From contig CALELJ010000150.1 of assembly GCA_937902445.1 (NCBI GenBank), positions 1 to 6,078 of the forward strand: DNA of 6,078 nucleotides, read 5' to 3'. This document shows, piece by piece, positions 1 through 4,730 of the stretch. The position numbers and the translations under genes are program-made. A model generated the notes under the pieces. The model was not told the origin of the DNA, searched no databases, and saw only the letters and a program-made list of their open reading frames with translations. The stretch's first letter is position 1. Each line of letters begins with the position of its first letter. This DNA is from an uncultured Treponema sp. (GTDB lineage Bacteria; Spirochaetota; Spirochaetia; Treponematales; Treponemataceae).

Positions 1-62
1 CCAGTCGGTAGAGCAACGGACTCATATTCCGTGTGTCATAGGTTCGATCCCTATTGCCCCTA
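1..62 (+). tRNA. tRNA with CAT anticodon (elongator Met, or Ile2), 5' end cut off by window
   Basis: The 3' part of a tRNA cloverleaf is visible. It comprises the end of the D arm (GAGC, 11-14), an anticodon stem ACGGA/TCCGT (16-20 and 28-32) around the seven-base loop CTCATAT with anticodon CAT at 23-25, and a five-base variable region (33-37). The T stem is ATAGG/CCTAT (38-42 and 50-54) with loop TTCGATC. The 3' acceptor strand is TGCCCCT (55-61) with discriminator A at 62. CCA is not encoded. The anticodon stem lacks the three consecutive G-C pairs of initiator tRNA, so this is not fMet. Elongator Met is most likely. A lysidine-modified Ile2 reading AUA also carries CAT in its gene and cannot be excluded without the missing 5' acceptor strand. 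The first roughly 14 bases lie outside the window. Confidence 0.93.
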
Positions 63-70
63 AGAAGATC

Positions 71-106
71 AAGACTTTTCAGGTTTCTGAAAAGTCTTTT
101 TTGTTT
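71..106 (+). terminator. Intrinsic terminator of the tRNA transcript
   Basis: A perfect 12-bp stem, AAGACTTTTCAG (71-82) with CTGAAAAGTCTT (87-98), closes on a four-base loop GTTT and runs straight into a T-rich tract (97-102, then GTTTT). It begins nine bases after the tRNA discriminator, so it should end the tRNA transcript and insulate argF from it. Confidence 0.9.
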
Positions 107-145
107 TGGTGAAAATACACCAGAACCATTAAATATTCACTTTAA

Positions 146-159
146 TGTATAAATATGCA
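146..159. promoter_or_regulatory. Putative ARG box 1 (ArgR-type operator) upstream of argF
   Basis: TGTATAAATATGCA fits the palindromic arginine-repressor pattern TGNATWWWWATNCA at every fixed position. It lies 70 bases before the argF start, and argF is a classical ArgR target in many bacteria. A right half-site (ATTCA, 135-139) sits about 20 bases upstream, close to the usual spacing of tandem ARG boxes. The match is direct. That an ArgR protein exists in this organism and binds here is inference, and the sequence is AT-rich enough for chance similarity. Confidence 0.5.
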
Positions 160-166
160 TTTTTAC

Positions 167-194
167 TTGCATATTCTGCATAAATATGTATACT
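167..194 (+). promoter_or_regulatory. Candidate sigma-70-type promoter of argF
   Basis: A weak -35 (TTGCAT, 167-172) and a good -10 (TATACT, 189-194, one mismatch to TATAAT) are separated by 16 bases. The predicted transcript would start near 201, giving a very short leader that contains the ribosome binding site AGAGG (203-207), eight bases before the argF ATG. The -10 is preceded directly by TG, as in the nrnA promoter. Confidence 0.45.
177..190. promoter_or_regulatory. Putative ARG box 2 overlapping the argF promoter
   Basis: TGCATAAATATGTA matches the TGNATWWWWATNCA pattern with one mismatch (final CA is TA). It begins 31 bases, about three helical turns, after the start of box 1. It covers the spacer and the first bases of the proposed -10 hexamer, so a bound repressor would block RNA polymerase. 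This geometry is what arginine-dependent repression of argF would require. No binding evidence is available from sequence alone. Confidence 0.45.
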
Positions 195-215
195 TAATTT
201 TCAGAGGTTATAATT

Positions 216-1169
216 ATGAAAGCAGAAAAATTCAAGAGTCCATTCAAAGGCAGAAGCCTTCTCAACTGGATTGACTGGACACCAGAAGAAATCAATCAGA
301 TTCTTGACTATGCATTCCTCGTGAAGAAACAGTCTCACAAGGGAGAAGTCCACCAGAGATTCCTTGGCAAGACCATTGCCCTTATTTTTGAAAAACGCTC
401 GACACGTACACGTTCTTCCTTTGAAACAGCATTTGGAGAAGAAGGAGGTCATCCTGTATTCATGTCCACAGCAGACATCCAGCTTGGAGAAAAGGAAAGC
501 GTAAAGGATACTGCACGCGTACTCGGAAGAATGTTCAGCGCAATTGAATTCCGCGGTTTCAAGCAGCAGCACGTTGAGGAACTTGCAAAGTATTCAGGAA
601 TTCCTGTAATCAACGGCCTTACCGATGAGTTCCACCCTACACAGGTTCTTGCTGACATCATGACACTCAAGGAGCATTTCGGTTACCTCAAGGGACTGAC
701 TCTCTGCTTCTGCGGCGACGGACGCAACAACATGGCCCGTTCCCTCATGCTTATCTGCGCAAAATTTGGAATCAACTTCTCAATTTTTGCCCCGAAAGAA
801 CTTTCACCGGACGAAGAAATCATCAGAATCTGCACTCCATTTGCACAGGCCTCTGGAGCCAAGATTACAATCTCAGATGAAATTTCAGTTGTCAAAAACG
901 CAGATGCGCTTTATACTGATGTTTGGGTTTCTATGGGTGAAGAAGCGCTCAAGGAAGAACGCTGCAAACTGCTTCAGCCATACCAGGTAAACAAGGAATT
1001 GATGGCCGCTACGGGAAAGCCTGATACCATTTTCTTGCACTGTCTCCCTGCCGTAAAGGAACAGGAAGTTACAGAAGAAGTTTTCGAAAGCGAAGCAAGC
1101 AAAGTATGGGATGAAGCTGAGAACCGCAAGCACACAATAAAGGCAATCATGCTTGCCCTTGTGGACTAA
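216..1169 (+). CDS. argF: Ornithine carbamoyltransferase
   Basis: This cytoplasmic enzyme condenses carbamoyl phosphate with L-ornithine to give citrulline and phosphate, a step of arginine biosynthesis. The 317-residue length is typical for the family. The carbamoyl-phosphate signature STRTR is at residues 62-66, HPTQ at 140-143, the ornithine-binding D-x-W-x-S-M-G motif at 235-241 and the catalytic HCLP at 275-278, so all key residues are present and the two-domain fold looks intact. The ATG at 216 is supported by AGAGG eight bases upstream. The motifs distinguish it from aspartate carbamoyltransferase, because the SMG loop is OTCase-specific. Two ArgR-like palindromes upstream suggest repression by arginine and favour the anabolic role over the catabolic ArcB role. 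No other arginine genes are in the window, so the biosynthetic role rests on this operator evidence. The name arcB would be the alternative. Confidence 0.96.
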   Translation: MKAEKFKSPFKGRSLLNWIDWTPEEINQILDYAFLVKKQSHKGEVHQRFLGKTIALIFEKRSTRTRSSFETAFGEEGGHPVFMSTADIQLGEKESVKDTARVLGRMFSAIEFRGFKQQHVEELAKYSGIPVINGLTDEFHPTQVLADIMTLKEHFGYLKGLTLCFCGDGRNNMARSLMLICAKFGINFSIFAPKELSPDEEIIRICTPFAQASGAKITISDEISVVKNADALYTDVWVSMGEEALKEERCKLLQPYQVNKELMAATGKPDTIFLHCLPAVKEQEVTEEVFESEASKVWDEAENRKHTIKAIMLALVD

Positions 1170-1190
1170 GGAACACCAAGGAAGGAATTT

Positions 1191-1631
1191 ATGAAGAAGT
1201 TACTATTGGCACTTGCATTTGCAGCATCACTGGTTCTCCCTATGGCAGCAGAAGATGCAAAGGAAAGCTCACCACGCGTATGGGACCACGGAGACAATGT
1301 TTCCTCTATTACATACCAGAATGTACGTTTCTATAAGATTTACGACACAAAGGATTCTTATGTTGTCCTTTATGAAAAGCAGGGAGTAAAGATCGGTACA
1401 GCCGTACTTCCAAAGAAATGGTCTGAAAACAAGGAAGGAGCAAGAAAGCTCTTGTTCCGCAACGCACCTGCAAAGATCGGTCCTTACATGACAATCATCA
1501 AGAAGGACGGAGAATTCCAGAAGGTCTGGGTTACAGTTCCTACAAACCGTTTCAATCCTGTTTGGGCAATGGCTCCAAATGGAATGTCTGTTGATGGATC
1601 AGACGCTGATTCACTCAATATTGAACTTTAA
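1191..1631 (+). CDS. Small exported protein of unknown function
   Basis: I do not recognise this 146-residue protein. Residues 1-20 form a clear Sec signal peptide: a KK start, a hydrophobic core LLLALAFAASLVL, and a short exit region ending PMAA. Cleavage is likely after A20, before EDAKES. No lipobox cysteine is present, so it is predicted to be a soluble periplasmic protein of about 126 residues. The mature part is rich in aromatic and beta-branched residues in alternating patterns (for example YVVLYEKQGVKIG), suggesting a small beta-rich fold, and has no further membrane segment and no cysteine. The start is backed by the purine run AAGGAAGGA at 1178-1186. It begins 21 bases after the argF stop with no terminator or clear promoter between, so co-transcription with argF is likely. 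A link to arginine metabolism cannot be deduced from this alone. Confidence 0.85.
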   Translation: MKKLLLALAFAASLVLPMAAEDAKESSPRVWDHGDNVSSITYQNVRFYKIYDTKDSYVVLYEKQGVKIGTAVLPKKWSENKEGARKLLFRNAPAKIGPYMTIIKKDGEFQKVWVTVPTNRFNPVWAMAPNGMSVDGSDADSLNIEL

Positions 1632-1668
1632 TCCTGCTGACTGCTGACATCCAGCACTCTTACGAAGG

Positions 1669-1790
1669 GGCTGTCCAAAAAGCATTTTTCTAGGATCATT
1701 GAGCCTGTCGAAATGACCAGACCACTGAACATTGTGGTTTCGACAAGCTCAACCACCCTGAGATACGCTTATTGGACAGCCTTTTTTTTT
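1669..1790 (+). terminator. Long nested-hairpin terminator after the argF unit
   Basis: The outer arms GGCTGTCCAAAAAGC (1669-1683) and GCTTATTGGACAGCC (1767-1781) pair over 15 bases with one mismatch. They are followed immediately by nine Ts (1782-1790), as in an intrinsic terminator. The 83 bases enclosed contain a second inverted repeat (1699-1752), so the RNA could fold as a long two-level hairpin. Position and T run support termination of the argF-exported protein transcript. The very long distance between the outer arms is atypical and suggests a REP-like element inserted into or evolved within a terminator. Confidence 0.7.
1699..1752. repeat. REP-like palindromic repeat inside the terminator
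   Basis: TTGAGCCTGTCGAAA (1699-1713) pairs with TTTCGACAAGCTCAA (1738-1752) with a single C-A mismatch. A smaller stem CCAC/GTGG (1722-1725 and 1734-1737) lies in the middle. The motif TTTCGACAAGCTCAA resembles dispersed intergenic palindromes containing TTCGACAAGCTCA known from many bacterial genomes. That likeness is from general knowledge. Only one copy is visible here, so genomic dispersal is not shown. Confidence 0.65.
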
Positions 1791-1795
1791 CTGTC

Positions 1796-1824
1796 TTGTA
1801 CAGCATTCCACTTGCCTGTATACT
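1796..1824 (+). promoter_or_regulatory. Candidate sigma-70-type promoter of nrnA
   Basis: A partial -35 TTGTAC (1796-1801) and a -10 TATACT (1819-1824, one mismatch) are separated by exactly 17 bases. The pair sits in the only free space between the T run of the preceding terminator and the nrnA ribosome binding site. The start point would be near 1831, giving a leader of about 14 bases. The -10 carries an adjoining TG, as in the argF promoter. Confidence 0.45.
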
Positions 1825-1844
1825 GCTTTGCAGGAAGGATTAAC

Positions 1845-2828
1845 ATGCAAATCATTACAGAAACACAGCTTTCAAATTTCAAGAAATTTCTTGAGCTCCA
1901 CGACAGTTTCATTATCGCAGGACACAAGGATCCTGACGGTGACTGTATATCTTCCTGTCTCGGGCTTTCCTATATAGTTGAAAATACAGGCAAACCATAC
2001 ATCATGCTCAACGCCGGACCTTTCAAGAGAATTGAAATCAAGGAATATGCCGGTTTTTTCAGGAACGACATTCCTTTCATGACACAGGACGAAAGAAACA
2101 GGTGCGGACTGATCATGACGGACTGTTCGGAAATAATCCGGCTTGGGGAAATCGACGGAGACCTGAAGGGATTCGACACTTTCATAATCGACCATCACAA
2201 AACAGCCGGTTCCAATGGGGAAAACACAATAATCGACCCTACCTCACCTGCCGCATCATGCCTTGTACAGCAGCTTTTTGAGGCCCTGGTAGGCAAACCT
2301 ACGGAACAGCAGGCAAACACCATTTTCTTTGGCGTATGCACAGACACAGGATTTTTCCGTTTCCTTACTGAAAACAGCGCTGAAGTTTTCCGCAGCACAG
2401 CAAGACTTGTTGAAGCCGGTGCAAACCCGCGCAAAACATACCAGAAAATGACCAGCGGCAAATCATGGAATACAAGGAAGCTTTTGAGCATAATGCTGGA
2501 CCATGCGGAGCGTTACTGCGACGGAAAGCTTGTAGTTACCTACGAATCCATGGAAGACACAAGAAAATTCGGCCAGGAAGGACGTGACAGCGACGCTTTC
2601 TATTCACTCATGCTTGAGGTTGAAGGCATAGAGGCAGTTGTTTTCGTAAGGCAGGAGACAGAACATTCCTGTACCATCGGCTTGAGATCCCGTGAAAAGT
2701 GTGATGTAAGCGAAATCGCACAGAAATTTGGCGGTGGCGGTCATAAAAACGCATCGGGGGCCAGCACTGAAGGCAGGACCGAGACCCTCATTCCACAGAT
2801 AGTGAAGGAATTTTCAAAAGTTCTTTAA
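1845..2828 (+). CDS. nrnA: DHH-family nanoRNase / pAp phosphatase (NrnA-like)
   Basis: NrnA-type enzymes degrade RNA fragments of two to five nucleotides to mononucleotides and hydrolyse 3'-phosphoadenosine 5'-phosphate (pAp) to AMP in the cytoplasm. They replace Orn and CysQ in bacteria lacking those proteins. The 327-residue length fits. The N-terminal DHH domain shows the metal-binding motifs H27-x-D29-P-D31-G-D33, TDCS with D93, D116-H117-H118 and D167 in TDTG. The C-terminal DHHA1 substrate-binding domain ends with GGGGHKNASG at 296-305. The reading frame is open further upstream to an ATG at 1713, but that adds 44 residues encoded by the repeat, T run and promoter. I chose 1845 because AGGAAGG (1832-1838) lies six bases before it and the protein then has normal family length. 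The gene has its own promoter and terminator and appears monocistronic. Other DHH/DHHA1 phosphoesterases, such as those acting on c-di-AMP or pGpG, share these motifs, so the exact substrate is inferred. Confidence 0.93.
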   Translation: MQIITETQLSNFKKFLELHDSFIIAGHKDPDGDCISSCLGLSYIVENTGKPYIMLNAGPFKRIEIKEYAGFFRNDIPFMTQDERNRCGLIMTDCSEIIRLGEIDGDLKGFDTFIIDHHKTAGSNGENTIIDPTSPAASCLVQQLFEALVGKPTEQQANTIFFGVCTDTGFFRFLTENSAEVFRSTARLVEAGANPRKTYQKMTSGKSWNTRKLLSIMLDHAERYCDGKLVVTYESMEDTRKFGQEGRDSDAFYSLMLEVEGIEAVVFVRQETEHSCTIGLRSREKCDVSEIAQKFGGGGHKNASGASTEGRTETLIPQIVKEFSKVL

Positions 2829-2847
2829 CAGGCAGCTGAATGAAAAG

Positions 2848-2891
2848 CAGCAGAAGCGGTAGTTTTCCTACGGTTTCTGCTGTTTTTTTTT
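2848..2891 (+). terminator. Intrinsic terminator of nrnA
   Basis: CAGCAGAAGCGGTAG (2848-2862) pairs with CTACGGTTTCTGCTG (2868-2882) around a five-base loop, with one mismatch and one G-T pair in 15 positions. Nine Ts (2883-2891) follow directly. It sits 20 bases after the nrnA stop and separates that gene from the sigma-54-driven gene downstream. Confidence 0.88.
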
Positions 2892-2954
2892 CGCATCAAA
2901 GGAGTTCCGTCGTAAAAAAAGGCTGAAATCATAATTAAATTCACATTTTCCCGA

Positions 2955-2970
2955 TGGCACGGCAATTGCA
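2955..2970 (+). promoter_or_regulatory. Sigma-54 (RpoN) promoter of the downstream unknown gene
   Basis: TGGCAC (2955-2960), five bases, then TTGCA (2966-2970) reproduce the sigma-54 consensus TGGCAC-N5-TTGCW. The invariant -24 GG (2956-2957) and -12 GC (2968-2969) are separated by exactly ten bases. The predicted start is near 2981, leaving a leader of about 56 bases before the ATG at 3037. It lies between a strong terminator and a gene on the same strand, exactly where a promoter is needed. Sigma-54 promoters require an AAA+ enhancer-binding activator, which is not encoded in this window. Treponema genomes are known to encode RpoN. Confidence 0.85.
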
Positions 2971-3036
2971 TAAGTTCAGCAGGGGATTTTTTGTCCAGAC
3001 ACGAAAGATTCCCAACTACAAAGAGAGGATGAACTT

Positions 3037-3984
3037 ATGGAAAATGCGAGAAAAATTGTTTCTGACTACAAAAGCGGAAGGATTTCAATACAGGAGGCCT
3101 CAAACGCCCTTATGGAGATTCTTTTCACCCACAAATATGAATTCGGCCTTGCAGGTTTTGACGAAGATACCTTTTCAGATTTTCTTGTTTTCATGAGGGA
3201 ACGTTTTGAATCGATCCTTATTAAATATGATCCAAGCCTAAGTGATTTCATGACATACCTCCACAGCGTAATCAACATGACTGCATACTGGTGGAAAAAG
3301 ATGAGCCGGCTGAAACTGGAAAATTCCATCTGCTGCCAGTATCTTTGCATCGAGGAGAATTTCATATCGGCTGACTTTTCACCTGATGAGTCTGATTTTT
3401 ACGTTGAGGAACCGCTTCCGGACAACAAGATCACACTTTACAGGCTTAAGAAAACAACTTCACGCAACCTGCAGATAAAATCACCGTCACATGAAAGAAG
3501 ACGCCCCCTGACCAGGGAACACATCGGTGAAATTCTTTCAGTCCTGGCCCTTAAAACCTGCCACGACATAACACCGGACTTCATAGCATATGTGGCAAAA
3601 ATCAACGGTATGGAGAAAGCCGCATTCGAGGATACTGTGGAAAAGGCGGAACTTTCCATACGGCTCAAGGTCGACAGGATACAGAGGCTTGAACGGAAAA
3701 GAAACTATTCCTATTACTACAGAAAGAGAAAATTACTGTGCGGAAAAGACAGGGAAAAGGCGGATTCCGGACTTCCCTTCGATGAGGTCTATCATATCCA
3801 TGACACAAGATGGAGGAAAACCATAGCGGACCTGGAGAAACTGAAACCAAACCTGGTGCCGACAAACCTGACTGTGGCGGAACTTCTGAGCATTTCTCCA
3901 CGAAAAGTAACGGCCCTGCTGGAGGAAGCAAAAGAACGGGCTGATGAAATCAGGGACTTCCTTACCAGAATGGAAATAACATGA
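3037..3984 (+). CDS. Unknown protein, possible divergent sigma-like/DNA-binding regulator, sigma-54 controlled
   Basis: I cannot name this 315-residue protein. There is no signal peptide or membrane segment, so it should be cytoplasmic. Residues about 20-95 (helical, with DEDTFSDFL, then the acidic-aromatic YDPSLSDFMTYLHSVI and YWWKKM) resemble the layout of sigma-70 region 2, where a conserved FDP-x-F-x-xY stretch precedes a helix. Residues 99-130 are a variable acidic linker. Residues 154-160 and especially 214-232 are very basic (ERKR and YYYRKRK), suggesting nucleic-acid contact. Residues 276-303 (LTVAELLSISPRKVTALLEEAKERA) look like a C-terminal helix-turn-helix, comparable to sigma region 4. 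Helix TPDFIAYVAKINGMEKAAF (179-197) may be part of a second such unit. GAGAGG at 3023-3028 supports the start. The gene follows a near-perfect sigma-54 promoter after a strong terminator and is likely a single-gene unit. Alternatives are a lineage-specific DNA-binding protein or a structural regulator unrelated to sigma factors. The sigma resemblance was judged by eye. Confidence 0.85.
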   Translation: MENARKIVSDYKSGRISIQEASNALMEILFTHKYEFGLAGFDEDTFSDFLVFMRERFESILIKYDPSLSDFMTYLHSVINMTAYWWKKMSRLKLENSICCQYLCIEENFISADFSPDESDFYVEEPLPDNKITLYRLKKTTSRNLQIKSPSHERRRPLTREHIGEILSVLALKTCHDITPDFIAYVAKINGMEKAAFEDTVEKAELSIRLKVDRIQRLERKRNYSYYYRKRKLLCGKDREKADSGLPFDEVYHIHDTRWRKTIADLEKLKPNLVPTNLTVAELLSISPRKVTALLEEAKERADEIRDFLTRMEIT

Positions 3985-4003
3985 GTTTATTCATTCATGT
4001 TTA

Positions 4004-4030
4004 TTGCCACTTTTTTGTTATAGTGATAAT
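4004..4030 (+). promoter_or_regulatory. Candidate rdgB promoter, possibly giving a leaderless mRNA
   Basis: TTGCCA (4004-4009, five of six to TTGACA) and GATAAT (4025-4030, five of six to TATAAT) are 15 bases apart, slightly short. The predicted start lies around 4037-4039, on or next to the rdgB ATG at 4039. An alternative -10, TATAGT (4019-4024), lacks a suitably spaced -35. Confidence 0.4.
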
Positions 4031-4038
4031 GTAAAATC

Positions 4039-4683
4039 ATGAAAATTTATCTTGCAACTGGAAATTTGAATAAAAAACGCGAGGTTCAGGAACTTTTTCC
4101 TGAACATACGGTTGTAATTCCCAAGGATGAGGGAATAACCTTTGATCCTGAAGAAACCGGAACCACTTTCTATGAAAACAGCCTGATCAAGGCAAAGGCA
4201 CTCTGGGATATGGTGCACTGCCCTGTTCTTGCCGATGATTCCGGAATCTGTGTTGATGCCCTTGGTGGTGCTCCCGGAATATATTCATCCCGTTATGCAG
4301 GCCCTGATTTCATGAAGGGAAAACCAGACGGAACTAAAGTTTCCCAGGCTGAACAGAATGAATTCATCGTGAAGCAGACAAGCGACGCCATCAAAAGTGG
4401 TTACTCAGGCGGAAGAAAGGCACACTATACATGCGCGATGGTACTTTATATGGGTCCCGACAGACTTTTTGTATGCCAGGAGACCATGGAAGGTGAAATC
4501 ATAGACGACATTTCAAACGCCCGTGGAAACGGTGGCTTTGGATACGATCCTCTCTTCTATCTTCCAGATTATGGAAAGACCGCAGCTGAACTTACGGCAG
4601 ACGAGAAAAATGCCATTTCCCACAGAGGAAAGGCAAGCCGTCTTCTGAAAAAGCTTGCGGAAGACCTTCTGAAAACAAATTGA
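4039..4683 (+). CDS. rdgB: XTP/dITP diphosphatase (non-canonical purine NTP pyrophosphatase, RdgB/HAM1 family)
   Basis: This family hydrolyses XTP, ITP and dITP to the monophosphate and pyrophosphate, keeping deaminated purines out of DNA and RNA. It is cytoplasmic and Mg-dependent. The 214 residues show the family's opening LATGN with K12 and E15, ADDSG at 65-69 (metal and catalytic acid region), RYAGPD, the hallmark GNGGFGYDP at 163-171 and SHRGKA at 194-199. The protein is slightly longer than the usual 195-205 residues, mainly from extra residues between RYAGPD and the AHYTCAMVLY strand (roughly residues 95-130). The start is certain from the family N-terminus and from an in-frame TAA at 4027. 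No Shine-Dalgarno sequence precedes it (4025-4038 has no GGA or GAGG), unlike all neighbouring genes. Its TGA stop (4681-4683) overlaps a candidate promoter for the next gene. Confidence 0.96.
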   Translation: MKIYLATGNLNKKREVQELFPEHTVVIPKDEGITFDPEETGTTFYENSLIKAKALWDMVHCPVLADDSGICVDALGGAPGIYSSRYAGPDFMKGKPDGTKVSQAEQNEFIVKQTSDAIKSGYSGGRKAHYTCAMVLYMGPDRLFVCQETMEGEIIDDISNARGNGGFGYDPLFYLPDYGKTAAELTADEKNAISHRGKASRLLKKLAEDLLKTN

Positions 4684-4708
4684 CAACCATAGATTAACAT
4701 GACATATC
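4680..4708 (+). promoter_or_regulatory. Candidate promoter of the chemotaxis receptor gene
   Basis: A perfect -35 hexamer TTGACA (4680-4685) overlaps the rdgB stop codon. Seventeen bases later is only a weak -10 (CATATC, 4703-4708, three of six), or TATCAA at a wider spacing of 19. No sigma-28 type promoter, often used by chemotaxis genes, is apparent. The receptor could instead be read through from rdgB, 47 bases upstream. Confidence 0.3.
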
Positions 4709-4730
4709 AATTGGGAATCGGAGAAACGAA

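Noticed and set aside
107..122. TGGTG/CACCA small hairpin between the tRNA terminator and argF
   Set aside because: It has only five pairs and no associated signal, so chance is the simplest explanation.
209..214. TATAAT immediately before the argF ATG as a -10 box
   Set aside because: It would start transcription inside the argF coding region. The TATACT at 189-194 leaves room for the AGAGG ribosome binding site.
1642..1656. TGCTG/CAGCA mini-hairpin after the exported-protein gene
   Set aside because: It is a five-bp stem with no T run. The long structure at 1669-1790 is the better terminator.
1713..1844. N-terminal extension of nrnA with an apparent hydrophobic segment
   Set aside because: It is encoded by repeat, terminator T run and promoter. 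The ATG at 1845 has a strong ribosome binding site and gives normal family length.
2954..3196. An 80-codon + strand ORF starting at the ATG inside GATGGCAC
   Set aside because: It begins within the sigma-54 promoter, lacks a ribosome binding site, and overlaps the better-supported gene at 3037 in another frame.
3978..4001. AACATGA/TCATGTT hairpin after the unknown gene as a terminator
   Set aside because: The stem is only seven AT-rich pairs with a ten-base loop, and the T run (4011-4016) is not adjacent, so termination is not convincing.
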